Program-made: the position numbers and the translations under genes
DNA from: Xestospongia muta
Taxonomy: Eukaryota; Porifera; Demospongiae; Haplosclerida; Petrosiidae
DNA: 64,000 nt
Direction: 5' to 3'
NCBI GenBank assembly: GCA_963693285.1
Contig: OY848928.1
Coordinates: 5,485,827-5,549,826 of the forward strand
The notes under the pieces: generated by a model
The model's database searches: none
What the model was told of the DNA's origin: nothing
What the model saw: only the letters and a program-made list of their open reading frames with translations
Part shown: in pieces, positions 44,001-56,073 of the stretch
Layout: each line of letters starts with the position of its first letter
Numbering within the stretch: position 1 is the stretch's first letter

Positions 44001-45879
44001 TTAACATCTTTCTGTATTTAGTTATTCAAGTAAAACTTTCTATTATCTAAATAGACTCACATCATAGTCCGGCTCACACCCCTGACGTCTAGATGTGATC
44101 AGATATGTTTTAATTCTTTTCTCCTCTAAGTAACTATTTCTAGTTTCACCTCGACCAGGAGCCACTTTATAAATAGACTTTACAGCTTCATAAGTCTCCT
44201 GAGATATGTGTACTTGTCTATAATTGAAACACAATTTATATAATATGTCATAATGTATATAATATGTCATAATGTATTATATTACCCAATTTTGCCCCCA
44301 GATTCCATATGGTTAGCAACAGTAACATCGTTAGACCAGACATCGAACTGGCATTTCTGTGATCCAATCAATCCACACAAAACAGTACCAGTATGTATAC
44401 CGACACGCATATCTAAGTCATAACCAGTTTCATGGCTAACATACCTAACAAAGATTATACTTTGATAACAGTTATAATGACAGGGTCTACCTAATAACGT
44501 CTATCATTTGCAAGCCCATTTCAACACAACACACTGCGTGATCTTCTCTTTGATCATAAAGACCAGACACGCAGTAATAGCAGTCACCTAATATTTTCAT
44601 ACGCATACAATGATTCATCTGCAAATAGTAAGTTGTATACTGCTAAAATCTAAGGCTATATACCTCTGCTAAGCAATCAAATCTTGCAAACAACTCATTC
44701 AAAGTTTGTACTAATTTTTGAGCAGTCACTTGAGAAGAGAGAGCAGTGAATCCTTTGATGTCAGCAAACAAAATGCTGCAAAATAATACAAAGAAACTCA
44801 AATATGTGCTGTGTTAGTTAGTGTAAACAAACAGATACAAACTAACATTATTACCTGACATTTTCTGATCTATTAAGATAGAGTTTTCTAAACTGTTCAC
44901 TGTTAACTCTAAGACTTGACTTGTCATTATAATGTAAGTTATTTTGTATTCCATGAGCCATTTCAGTTGGAAAAATTGAACACATGAGTTTCTCCTTATA
45001 AATTTAAAAAAAACCTGATAAGTAAACAACATAGATAATATATTATATCTACTTGTTTTTTTGTTTCTTTCTCCAAGTCAATGTGTGTAGCAACACTTGT
45101 TTCAATTATTTGAAATGCTATATACAGTTGGTTGTTCATGAGTATGTGCACAATCAAAAACACAGCAATAGCACTCAATGTTAAGAGGCAACCTGTCAAA
45201 ACCTAAATTGTGAAAAAATCTTGTAATAATAGTACGTAGACAAGAAATGAAATGTATATACCTCTTCATATGGAAAATAGCCTCCAGGATAATTTATACG
45301 GTCTAAGAGCAAGTGGTATGACAATAAAACAAGTCCAAGTCTTATAGAAGCAAATAATAATGTTAAGACCGTACTGTTTAGGAAGTAGACAGTAATTGTC
45401 ACAAGATACAAGAATCCATATAATAGAATTAATTCTGCTGAATCTATCTCTGCAATCACTCGCTCAAAATTGTAAAACATCAAAAAAACTGAGATGAATA
45501 TTGCAAGAAGATAAAACTTCTTAAACAAGATTGGTTTGTATCGACTTAGGACAATGACGAAAGCATGGAAAATGATTGAAATAACTCCCATGATTGCCTC
45601 TGGAAAGAATTGACGATGTTTAGTAGTATGATAAATGTGATAAATCACCAAGAAAATAGCTTGTAATACGGCGTTGAGAAAAAATGCTCGAATCAGTAGA
45701 GGTTTATAGATTGTGTAAAGAAATTCAATGAACAATCTTTTGGACTCTTTGCAGCTGAAGTTGTTTCTGAGGGCTGGAGTCCATGTTATTATATAGAATA
45801 GCAGCATCCATGGTTTATGAATACCACTGACTACTTGCTGCTTAACTGATCTAAAAGAAAGAGATAGTATCAGTGCCAT
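41050..45879 (-). CDS. Membrane adenylyl cyclase (class III, two cyclase domains; C2 ADCY9-like)
   Basis: This enzyme makes cAMP at the plasma membrane. The first ATG in frame is 45879 ([15 protein letters not shown]), leaving a very short cytosolic N-terminus. Six membrane spans follow (45200-45830). C1a has both metal Asp motifs, [13 protein letters not shown] and [13 protein letters not shown], plus [15 protein letters not shown] Ser-rich C1b linker carries a tandem [14 protein letters not shown] repeat (about 43790-43920). A second membrane domain includes short Cys/Asn-rich loops. C2 has [29 protein letters not shown] and [17 protein letters not shown]. The C-terminus ends NRLLFGRV at 41050. 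DIWGDTVN and the [11 protein letters not shown] turn resemble ADCY9, but subtype is not certain. Confidence 0.92.
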
Positions 45880-45912
45880 CACACTAATAACTTACTGTGT
45901 GTGAAATTGGCT

Positions 45913-45920
45913 CTTATATA
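45913..45920 (-). promoter_or_regulatory. TATA box (TATATAAG) between adenylyl cyclase and Pumilio
   Basis: On the minus strand TATATAAG lies 33 nt before the adenylyl cyclase ATG. Standard TATA-to-TSS spacing would leave a leader of only a few bases, or imply that translation starts further in. The site is inside the 48-bp gap between the two divergent start codons. Confidence 0.45.
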
Positions 45921-45927
45921 CGCGCCA

Positions 45928-48900
45928 ATGACCGCAAATATGACGCTTACACATAATATTATTAGTTATAATTACGCGGGGACATCCCAGACATGGTCTC
46001 TATATAATAAAGGTGGGCGAAGTGGTTTGTCAAATCAAGATTGCAGTAGAGGCGAGCCTTTTCCTGAAAGTGCAAGAGGTAAGAGCTTGCTTTAATAACG
46101 TGATGTTTTTGTTACTTGTTATTTTTAAAAATACGTACAATTCCTTAAGATAGCTCGTCAATTGACGTACGCCGATAGTCTTGTTATTTATTGCTAATTT
46201 CTCCTTTTAGTTCAGCAAGTTTGACTGCACCAGTTTTCAACCATGAGCACACAATTGGACGTATTGGGACCTCATACGGTAAGAGAACAGCTCCAGAAAG
46301 CACAAGCATTGCGCGTATAATAATTAATCCTTCATTTTATATAATATATGTATTAAAGATAGTATTTCTCGTTTAAATTCATTTGTATGTAAAGACACTT
46401 TTACTGTAACTACGTCCCGCCCCTGGTTTGTTATCACAGTATCAAGTTCTCTGAGCCAAAAGTTATCTGCATTATGACGATTATATGATATTAAGACACC
46501 CAATAGTGCTAGTAGGTAGTGGAATTTGTACAAACATTCTTGGTGTGGTTATTGTAGTCGCCTGTGATAACGAAAAAGTACCACTCATAGTAACTCAATA
46601 GAGTAATGTAAGATAAGCCATTACTATATGTTTTCATAGCAAAGTCAATTACCACACAAGTTTGGTATGCTGTTGGAGTAAGTTCTAACTAATTATGGCC
46701 TACCACTGGATGGATCATTAGCATTTTTGTCCGATACCTGGCAACGCTATACTCCTTAGTACCAACTCCCCCATGCATGTAATATAATCTAGTTTTTACA
46801 GGGGATCTTGGAGGTATGCATTCTGATGGCCTCTATTGGGGTTATTATTTACATTTGACTGTTCTGTGGGTTCTGATGATGAGACTACTCTTAGCAACAG
46901 AATGCTTATTTTCCTTTTCCTGTGTTCAGGTCTACAACGATGTCTTTACCTATCCTGACCAATATTCTCCAACAACCATCCAACCTTTTAGTTATAGTCC
47001 ACCTCAATCTCTCACGTGGGATTTTCCCTGTACAAATTTTGATCTTCCTAAAAGAAGTCCTCCCCCTTCGTCAAACAATAGCACAGGTACTTCTCCCCTG
47101 AGAAGACAAAGCCAGCCAAGAAGAAGGAGTGTAGGAGAAGGACGTCGATGCCAACTCTTAGAAGATTTTCGTAATGCTCGAGTGACCGGAATAGATTTGA
47201 GTGATGTTGAGGGTCATGTAGTTGATTTCGCTAAAGACCAGCACGGTTCTCGTTTTATCCAGCAGAAGCTAGAACAATGCAGCAATGAAGAAAAAGAAAT
47301 GGTTTTCAGAGAAGTACTCCCATCTTCTTACAGCCTCATCACCGATGTATTTGGAAACTATGTCATACAGAAATTTTTTGAGTTTGGTACCCTCAATCAG
47401 AAGACTACTTTAGTGGAGCGTCTGCATGGTCATGTTCCAGCCCTGTCATTGCACACATATGGTTGCAGAGTGATTCAGAAGGCCATTGAGTCTGTTCCTC
47501 CTACTTTACAGGTATTAATATATACAGTGAGAAATTAATGTCTATCACTCTATTGTTTGGAAATTATAACCTGGTTGTTTCCTTCTTGCACATACAGGCT
47601 GAAATTATAAATGAGCTAGATGGGTATGTTCTCAAGAGTATCAGAGATCAAAATGGAAATCATGTGATACAAAAATGTATCGAGTGTGTTGATCCTCCAT
47701 TATTGAATTTTATCATTTTGTCCTTCAAAGGGCAGGTAACAAGATACGTTTAGATAAAAATGATTTAATTTTATACTACCCTGCAGGTGTATGATATGGC
47801 CACCCATCCTTATGGCTGTCGTGTTATTCAACGCATCTTAGAACACTGCACAGCTCAGCAAACAGATGTTTTACTGAAAGAAATCCATTTTCATGCAGAC
47901 CAGTTGATTGCTGTAAGTTAAATATCAAGTGAAGTCCATTTTTATAGTATGTTTAGGACAATTATGGAAACTATGTTGTACAACATGTCCTTGAGAAAGG
48001 AAGACCAGAGCAAAAGTCAAGAATTATCGGTGTCATTAGAGGCAAAGTGGTTCCTTTGTCACAGCATAAATTTGCCAGGTAAACCACTCAATTTGTATTC
48101 AACTCATTATAATTATCATAAATGTACTTAACAAGAGTTGCCTTGTTCTTTGTAACGGATTGCATGGCAACAGTTTCATTGCCATGACAACAACAAATAT
48201 TTCTGTGGTTTAACACTTGTTGCTTGACTAAAGTTAGTTTTGCCAAGAGAGATGGCTGGAATTTCATCTTAGTGGTTACTCTAACAAGATATCTTTTATT
48301 GTTGATTGGGTTAGAAACCCTGTAAGGTCTGCTTACATCATGGCCACATTCCAATCTCACTCTCTTGTTAAGTACATATACTCAAGTTCACTAATTATAT
48401 CATACCATAACTAATTACTACCGTTATTATTATTCCCTTCTTTCTCACTATATAGCAATGTAGTGGAAAAATGCATTGTACATGCCTCACGCCAAGAAAG
48501 AACTACATTAATTGATGAACTGTGCAGTGCCCCTGAAGGGTAAATTAATAGTGTACGATATAAATATGACAGATGTATAATGTCTTTACCACAAACTCTA
48601 AGGCTAAGTGTGTGGTTAAGTAGTTCCTTTGTGTGTCTCATATCAGTTATCTTAACAGTTGTGTAGGTAGGTATATTAGTTGTAGGGGGGGCTCACGAGT
48701 GTCTCTGCCACTATATCAACTTTGAGCATTACTTTGGCTGCTCTCTCATTGCTGTAAACATTTGTAGTAATGAATATAATTAAATAGATGTTAAACAGAT
48801 GGTAAAATTGTTTAGCAGTTTGTTTAGTTCACTCATCCACACACACAATGGTCATATATGTACTTTAACTTCCGTGAAGTCTGCATCATCATTATGATGT

Positions 48901-49137
48901 CATTCTATATACAGGTCCATTTTAACTATGACTAAAGATCAATACGCAAATTATGTCATTCAGAAGATGCTAGACATTGCGGAACCAAGTCAACGCAAGC
49001 TGTTGATATATCGTCTTCGGCCACATCTTCCTACTCTGAGAAAATTCACATACGCCAAGCACATTGTCAATAAAATTGAACGACTCTCCAAAGGTAGCAC
49101 CTCTGGAAGTCCTCTCCTTTCTCCTACATATTTTTAA
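45928..49137 (+). CDS. PUM: Pumilio RNA-binding protein (PUM1/2)
   Basis: Pumilio is a translational repressor that binds 3' UTRs. A likely first exon is 45928-46078 ([18 protein letters not shown]), joined to 46216-46278. The next exon begins at 46802, and its extent is uncertain because the frame stays open through a hydrophobic stretch to 46930. The PUF domain spans 47160-49110 with eight repeats. Base-contact residues in order are SRFIQ, NYVIQ, CRVIQ, NHVIQ, CRVIQ, NYVVQ, SNVVE and NYVIQ, identical to human PUM1, so UGUANAUA recognition is expected. The end is SPLLSPTYF with TAA at 49135-49137. A large intron at about 48540-48915 and one at 48080-48400 contain nothing I can assign. Confidence 0.93.
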
Positions 49138-49588
49138 AAGATTTTTTTCAGTTTTCCTCATATATTTACTCGTACTAGTGATCCTAATAAAAGGTATGTG
49201 TATATTTGACACAATGTAATGATTATTATTATTCATCACTTGGCTATTAATTCTACACAATGTATTATAACTATTTTAGCTCTTTTTGTTAATTCTATTG
49301 GACTTTAAGTGAACCTTTCAATCTGCCCAAGTTTCATTACGTAGTTTTTTTGTATAATATCATTAAAAAATGGACACCAACAAACGTATCAATGTGTATG
49401 ATATTTTTTTTCATTTATATGACAGTTCATATTATTTTTATACCTTTCATTATTGTCATATTACAATTATTAGTTCAGTTGTACATATTATGGAGCTGTG
49501 TTCAACACAAGTATATTATTATAGAACTATTGTTTGTATCATTATACTATATATGTCAATATTCCTTTGTTTTTTTGAGTGCTAAACT
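49138..49588. other. Intergenic, T-rich, tail-to-tail between PUM and SWSAP1-like
   Basis: This holds the 3' ends of two convergent genes. The hydrophobic plus-strand frames at 49350-49622 are T-rich low-complexity readings with no splice or homology support. Confidence 0.6.
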
Positions 49589-50616
49589 TCAAAAGAAATT
49601 CAAATCCGTTTTAGTTAAGTGATATTTGGCAATTATATCCAATCTTGATGTTAATGAATGGAGAATAAATTGGCCGTTACCTACAGGAGAATCACGACAT
49701 AGAAACAAGTTTTCAGGCATATAGTATAGTAGTTAGATCATATAACCTCTGTCACAACTTACCCACAGGAGTAACATTGAGACAAGCGTTAAACCATCGA
49801 CTCAAGATATCGGCTTTCATTGCTAAGGAAACATAATCTTATCATGTAGAACAATGTCAACTGTCGGTAGTGACATACATGATAATAGCGAAGAATGTAC
49901 AGTCATGACATAGCACATATCATGGTCATTGCTAATGGAACTGTTAATACACAGATGTAATGTGAATAAAGTGTATTACCAATCACAGTATTGGATGGCA
50001 TCCAAGATATGGGAACATAACTTTGTCATCTTTATTACTACATCCTGTATTGGTTGGTAATCTAATATGTCATGATGATACATCAACTACCCGTTGTCCT
50101 GTAAGGTAAAAGTGCATGTCATCAATGAGTACACAATGACCTTTCTTGTACACAGATTGTGACATATGAACACCATTAAATAAGGAAAGTAACTCCTCAA
50201 ATGTCTTTGGGTATCTGTGTGTGTGTGTGAACAAAAAAAATATCCACTCAAGTTGTGGTTACTAAAATTTACACAAAGTGTATTCTCTTGAGGGTTTCTT
50301 GACTGGGGTTTTTGTCCAAGAGGGGTAACTGGTCCAGTCCCAGAGGAGTAACAAATAGGACTGATTTACTTTGGCTAGCACAGCTTATAGCATGTTGAAA
50401 CAGGAGTGTTGTCTTACCACTGGATAACATAAATAAACAAAGTGTGATATCAATATTGTCATTGCATATAATAAGAATGTAAATATTCCATGGTCAATTA
50501 TAAAATAGCAACAAAATGAAGTTGAGGCTTGGTAACCTTGACGATGGGCCAAATAAGCAAGTCTTCTTACCACAAGTCAACACACCCTCTTCAGACATCC
50601 ATTCCACAGATGCCAT
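49589..50616 (-). CDS. SWSAP1: SWSAP1-like RecA-fold ATPase (Shu-complex partner of ZSWIM7)
   Basis: SWSAP1 is a RAD51-paralogue-like ATPase that works with SWS1/ZSWIM7 in homologous recombination. The gene is split over about seven small exons, so no single frame shows it. Exon 1 is 50537-50616 (MASVEWMSEEGVLTC...LFGPSS). Exon 2 is 50273-50419 (SGKTTLLFQHAIS, VLFVTPLGLDQLPLLDKN, LKRIHF). Exon 3 is 50091-50214 (YPKTFEELLSLFNGVH, VLIDDMHFYLTGQR). Exon 4 starts at 50044 (DVVIKMTKLCSHILDAIQY). Later exons read SRWFNACLNVTPVGNGQF and stop at 49589. All junction phases agree. Walker A is GPSSSGKT and Walker B is VLIDD. Human SWSAP1 has the same order: GTPGSGKTALLF, PVLFLTRRPLQSMP, KIRFQYPPSTRELFRLL, LLLLDGLEEYL. 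Confidence 0.75.
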
Positions 50617-50756
50617 AGTATATCATCACATACCAATCATAGATTATTATCATGTAAGATTATCATGCCACGTGGACAGTCTACTGAGCATGCTCAGTGT
50701 GCACTATGAATAATAAATTATTAATAATTTTTTTGATGAGTATACAATTTTTTGCA

Positions 50757-50762
50757 TATAAA
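50757..50762 (+). promoter_or_regulatory. TATA box upstream of EGF receptor-like gene 1
   Basis: TATAAA lies 53 bp before the ATG at 50815, at a distance that allows a leader of roughly 25 nt. Confidence 0.4.
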
Positions 50763-50814
50763 ATGAAGAGAAATTGATGCACTTTTTCAGTTCATTCAAA
50801 ATTACAAAGAGATA

Positions 50815-52879
50815 ATGGAGGAAATTTTCAAGATTCAACTTCTTCTGGTTTGCTGTCTACTGTTACAAACTACTCTTGTGGTTGCTCCACCACCAAAACC
50901 AAAATGTCCTGAACCTTCACTGCAACAGATCCAGGATCTATTTCAAGATCGTCCTAAATCTAATCCAGTATATATTACTGAGATCCATTTCACGTGTTTA
51001 GCTGTGAGAGGAATACGATTATATGACTCAGCATCAGTTGTTGTACGATATAACACAACAATGTCTACCAATCAAAGTGCACGACTTGAACTCGAGTGTA
51101 TGAGCAAATCTAATAAAATGACATGGAAACGATCATCAATGCCTCAAATGAACACCAATTACTCATTGTTCAATCTAAAGACCAGATACAACTGTTTCGA
51201 GTGTGTTTCTTCAAGTCCTCATAAAAAAGCAAAAATGGACATTGATACTGTAGCTCACTGTAGAGGTAAGTGTGTTATGCACTATGAGAGCATTAGTCAA
51301 CGATGTCATGTGATATTCAAGTCATTGTTGACGATCTGACAAAGTATGTTTGACAATTTGTAATACTACTGAGCTGTGTTGTTATTTAATAAGAACTGAC
51401 TCGGTGCTAACATATGTACAAAATCTTTTGTCAGAGTGTCAATTCTTGTTTACACTTTAAGTTGTTTTGTAAATAGAGTGTCACAAAAATTGTCATGGCT
51501 GGGGAGGTGGTTACTGTAAGAGTCCAAGTCCCGGTAGTTGCTGTCCTTACTTTGATGCTGCAGGAGAATGCTCTCAAGTATGTCCACAGAATTATACTAA
51601 CTGTGGTGATGAGTGCATGAACTACTGGACTGGATCTGATTGTTCAAGTAAATAATATAACAATACATTTCATTATTATTATCTTTTATTAGAATGTTCC
51701 ATCACTTGTTACAATGGAGGGACACCTAATTTGACTAATTGTTCTTCTTGTATTTGTCCTCCTGAGTTTACATCAACTTTTTGTGAAGATGAGATTGACA
51801 AATGTCAATTGCAATGTCAAAATAATGGGACATGTATCATAGAACATGATGGCAATTACTCCTGTAATTGTACCAAAGGATTTATGGGACCCTTGTGTGA
51901 AGATATTGATGAATGTGATGAGAACCCTTGTGAGAATGGGGGATCTTGTACAAATGTTGAAGGAGAAGTTGTTTGTGTTTGTCCACCTGGTTTTACAGGA
52001 CCTTACTGTAATGAATGTATCAACTACTGGAGTGGATCTAATTGTTCAGGTAAAGTAATACAACAATACATTTCATTATTATTGTCTTTTGTTAGAATGT
52101 TCCATCACTTGTAACAATGGAGGGACACCTAATTTGACTAACTGTTCCTCTTGTATTTGTCCTCCTGGGTTTACAGGATCTCACTGTGAGATACCTGATA
52201 GAGAGGATTGCTCAGACAAGTGTTTGAATGGTGGGACATGTCTTAATATCTCAGGAAACTATACTTGTGTGTGCAGTCCGGGATATATTGGTCCTAATTG
52301 TAGTAAAGTTGATCCTTGTGATTCCTCTCCTTGTCTTAATGGCGGTAAATGCAAGATTGATGGTAATGATCGTTTCGTTTGTGAATGTATTGATGGTTGG
52401 AGTGGTAATGTTTGTCAGCATTGTGATGATAGCGATTTCAATGATTGTATTCTGTCTACAACAATATCTCCACTGCAAGAAGAGAGTAAGACAGGATTGG
52501 TTGTTGGTAAGTTGTATAGCTACAATTATATCAGTTATTTCATTTACATCTTTATAGCTATTGTACTTAGTGTTCTTGGACTTGTTGCTATAGCAACAAT
52601 AATATCAGCATTGTATCTCCTTTATAAGAGATATCAGAGACACAAAGATACAGTCAAAATTGCCAACATCAATGAAGATATTTGGGATGGGTAAGCACTC
52701 TCATATGTACTGTGTTTTATAAGTTAATTTTCAGAGCTTCTGTTATGACCAATCCAGTCTATATGAATCCTGAAATATTGAATGAATCTGTCACTATTAC
52801 CCCAGGGGATACTCCTCTTATTGCCAATGATAATGAAGTAATAATTAATGAAGGAGCACCTGAAGAGTACAACAATTAA
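50815..52879 (+). CDS. EGF-repeat single-pass receptor-like protein 1 (NPxY tail)
   Basis: A signal peptide (MEEIFKIQLLLVCCLLLQ) is followed by an N-terminal domain I do not recognise, shared with the two genes downstream: KCPEPSLQQIQDL, HFTCLAVRG, ARLELECMSKS, RYNCFEC. A Cys-rich exon (CHKNCHGWGGGYC, GSCCPYFDAAGEC) and five or six EGF modules follow, some with the Ca-binding form DIDECDENPCENGGSC, separated by CSITCNNGGTPNLTNC-type pieces. A membrane span (AIVLSVLGLVAIATIISALYLLY) leads to a short cytoplasmic tail with TNPVYMN (NPVY at 52751-52762). The tail begins after a phase-2 intron. The ligand and function are unknown. The EGF content suggests adhesion or signalling, and NPxY suggests PTB-adaptor binding or endocytosis. 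Confidence 0.85.
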
Positions 52880-53169
52880 ATATTGTTATTGTATTTTATC
52901 AAATATTGTAAATTTACAAAATGTAATAATTACTTTCAATCAAAAACTATTTTCAATTAACTTGTTTACAATAATTATATTTTTGCTACTTGGGTGGGGC
53001 TCATGAATGCACTTTATTTCAAAACTGGGTGTATCTCTCAAACCAACAACATATTTGTTTTCATTGAGATAGTAGTAGGATAGTGTTACAATTGTTAACC
53101 AGCTACAAGTTGTGAGTGAGTGTTAATTAATGACTATTGTATATTAAATATCCTATTATTTTTATAGAT

Positions 53170-55702
53170 ATGTCTACTAAATTGTGGATTAGTATTTCAC
53201 TGCTGTTTCTCATCTACTCACCATTAATGGTGATAGGACAGTCATCATGTCCTCTACCTACAGTAGATGATATAGAGAGGGAGTTGAATGCACTACTTCT
53301 TGATGCAGATTCAGGAGGAGGACCATATAATGCTACAGTATCATCACATCAGTATACTTGTCTCGCTCAAGGGTCAACTAGAGATACTTATCGTAGAGTA
53401 TCTATTATAGCTACATTTACTTCTAAGAGTGGACAACCTTCACAAACACAACACTTTCAATTAGAGTGTTCAAGTGGTACATGGAGTGCAAGAACTAATG
53501 ATGGTTTTGATACTCCTCCCTCAAACCCAATGTTAAGAAGAGACTGTCATACTTGTGTACCTGGAAATCTTGGTGGTGATTCTAATCATTGTTTAGGTAA
53601 GTTACCATTATTATTATAATTGTTGATATTATTATTATTTTATAAATAGAGTGTAGTGAAACTTGTAGGAATATGGGACAAGGAAGTTGTGTATCATCCA
53701 TTAATGACTGTTGTCCATTCTTTGGTCTTGATAATATGTGTACTACATCATGTCCAACTAACTACATTGCTAATGTTGATACTAACTTTACATGTGGTAA
53801 GTAAACTACTATATATCTAATACATTGATCCTATACTATACAGTTTGTAACTATACCTGTGGTCCTGGTGAAATTGTTAATGCTACATGTAATGGATGTA
53901 ATCTGACTGATATCTGTTTACGTGATATGCCTTGTCAAAATGGAGGATCATGTATATTATTATCTGCCCCTGATAATTACACATGTGATTGCAGTGGTAC
54001 TGGATATATTGGTACTAACTGTAATAGTAAGTTAATAATCTAATAGAGTAATAACTATTAATAATAGTTAAACCAGTGTGAGTGATCTTTATGGAGTACC
54101 ATGCAATGTATAATATAAGAAATTCTTTGTTTTTTACGCACAGTTGTCTGTAACTATACCTGTGGTCCTGGTGAAAATGTTAACCCTACATGTAATGGAT
54201 GTGATCTGACTGATATCTGTCTACGAGATACGCCTTGTCAAAATGGAGGATCATGTATATTATTATCGGCCCCTGATAATTACACATGTAATTGCAGCAA
54301 TATTCCATATTCAGGAGAACACTGTGATGGTAATGTTTACATTTTTGTTTTGTTATTTGTTTCAATTTGTTTCACCAATATCTCACTATATTGTCCATTA
54401 CTATATAGTGTGTCCATTGTCATGTAATGCTGGATATAACGTAACCAATGGGTGTACTGGATGTGAACTAAGTGACATTTGTGTCACAAACAATCCATGT
54501 CAAAATGGAGGAACATGTATATTGGAAAAATCACCTGATCAGTATAATTGTACTTGTATTACTGACTATAGCGGAGAGAACTGTACTGGTAAGTGATATG
54601 TAAGTCAATAATGATTATATAATACTTGCTGTAGATTGTGCTAAAGAATGTCAAAATGGTGGATCTCCTAGTCCAAATTGTACAACTTGTCACTGTGCTA
54701 TTGGTTATACTGGACCAAACTGTAAAGAAGATATTAACTATTGTGACTCAAGTCCATGTGGAATATATGGTTCATGTACTGATAATGTGGACGGTTATGC
54801 TTGCGATTGTAGGGATGGCTGGAGTGGTGACCGTTGTGATATATGTAATATTGTAAACTGTATGACATGTTCAGCCACACCCCCTATATGTAACGAGTGT
54901 ATTAAAGGATACGTTGTATCAGGTATTAACAACATGGCTGCTATGTAATGTTGTGTAATATAATGTTTCTGTTGTAGGATCTGGTAAGGAATGTCAGTTG
55001 GAGGATGTTTGTCCTTCTCTTCCTTGTCATAATAATGGTACTTGTTTGGGAAGGCCTGGATCATATGTGTGTGAATGTGTTAAACCATGGACTGGAACTA
55101 ATTGTACTCTGTGTGAAGATAGATATGGTTTGAGAGAAGGTCAATGTGGTAAGATGTCTGTCTGTCCATCTAATTCTTTCATCTCTTCATTCATCCATCC
55201 ATCTATTCATCTATCCATCCATCCATCCATCTAGTACCCTGTCGTGATAATTGTCTACTATGTGCTCTCAATGCTGGAGAATGTACACAATGTGATAATG
55301 GTTATAGTCTTGGAGATGATGCACAATGTATTTCAAACAATTTATCAACACCAATATTAATTTGTAAGTCTGTTTATCTCATAACATCACTCCTTTGATA
55401 TTAATATTAATTAATTAATATTAATTAATTAGGGATCATTATTGGGTGTGTCTTGGGTGGACTGATAGTGCTGGCTATTGTATTTGGTATTGTAATGACC
55501 TTAGTACGCTGTGCTGGTAGAATGAAAGAGAATAGTGCTCATAAAAAAGCTAATCGTGATGCATTTAAGGCAGGAAAGTAAGTGAGCTATCATAATAATG
55601 ATTTAATTATAATTTATTTATTACAGGGGCAATGTGTCCACTAATCCATTATATATTAGTAGTGATGATCTTGATAAAGCTCTACATGAGCCCACTTACT
55701 AA
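53170..55702 (+). CDS. EGF-repeat single-pass receptor-like protein 2 (NPxY tail)
   Basis: This is a paralogue of the preceding gene. The ATG at 53170 follows a probable 5' UTR acceptor (TATAG); an in-frame upstream ATG at 53137 would spoil the signal peptide. Signal peptide LWISISLLFLIYSPLMVIG; N-terminal domain CPLPTVDDIEREL, YTCLAQGSTRD, RRVSIIATFTS, HFQLECSSGTW, LRRDCHTC. Then come a CCPFFGLDNMCTTSC exon, two near-identical exons (CNYTCGPGE..., CQNGGSCILLSAPDNYTC), more EGF modules, and two furin-like Cys-rich modules (NCMTCSATPPICNECIKGY and CLLCALNAGECTQCDNGY). A membrane span (IIGCVLGGLIVLAIVFGIVM) leads to a tail with TNPLYISSDDLDKA (NPLY at 55643-55654). Confidence 0.85.
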
Positions 55703-56073
55703 CTAATATATTAACACTGTATACTATATAATATTATATAATATAATATTATATTATATTATTAGTTTATTAATATTGTATTGTTTATTGTAATGTAGTA
55801 TACATAATAATTATGAATAATAATAATAATGACGTCATCGTGCTGAAACTCATTACTCGGAATTATTCCGGAAGTGGTCACTAAAAGGATTAAGGGAAGG
55901 AGTTTGATATTAGCAGAGAGAAAGGTGAAAACGAATTTAAAACTTACCTTATCTTTGTCGACACTGTGGACATCTAAACTAGACTGTTGAGTAACGCACA
56001 AGATCAGTGTAAGCTCATTACAATACGTATAATATATAGTACCTAATATATTGTTATTATCACAGGTCAGACT
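55703..56073. other. Intergenic between receptor genes 2 and 3
   Basis: An AT-only stretch (about 55728-55762), then a CRE-like palindrome TGACGTCA at 55830-55837, and a likely noncoding leader with an acceptor (TCACAG) just before the ATG at 56074. No other feature is seen. Confidence 0.5.

Noticed and set aside
43691..44007. Alternative frame reading [10 protein letters not shown] repeats in the cyclase linker
   Set aside because: The Ser-rich frame is the one continuous with C1a and the next exons. The other is a frame-shifted reading of the same minisatellite.
46816..46930. In-frame hydrophobic extension joining the 46802 exon to the PUM exon at 46931
   Set aside because: The frame is open and could be coding, but the hydrophobic text is unlike Pumilio N-termini. 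A GTATGC donor and a GTTCAG acceptor are present, although the phases do not fit perfectly, so I left the exon extent open.
48088..48360. Minus-strand frame of 90 codons inside a PUM intron
   Set aside because: There is no homology and no neighbouring exon, and it overlaps the PUM exon end. Probably chance.
49350..49622. Hydrophobic plus-strand frames downstream of PUM
   Set aside because: T-rich DNA gives Phe/Ile-rich readings in several frames. The region holds the 3' end of SWSAP1-like on the other strand.
52228..52557. Alternative-frame proteins over the EGF exons of receptor gene 1
   Set aside because: They are shadow frames; the EGF frame has regular Cys spacing and continues across introns.
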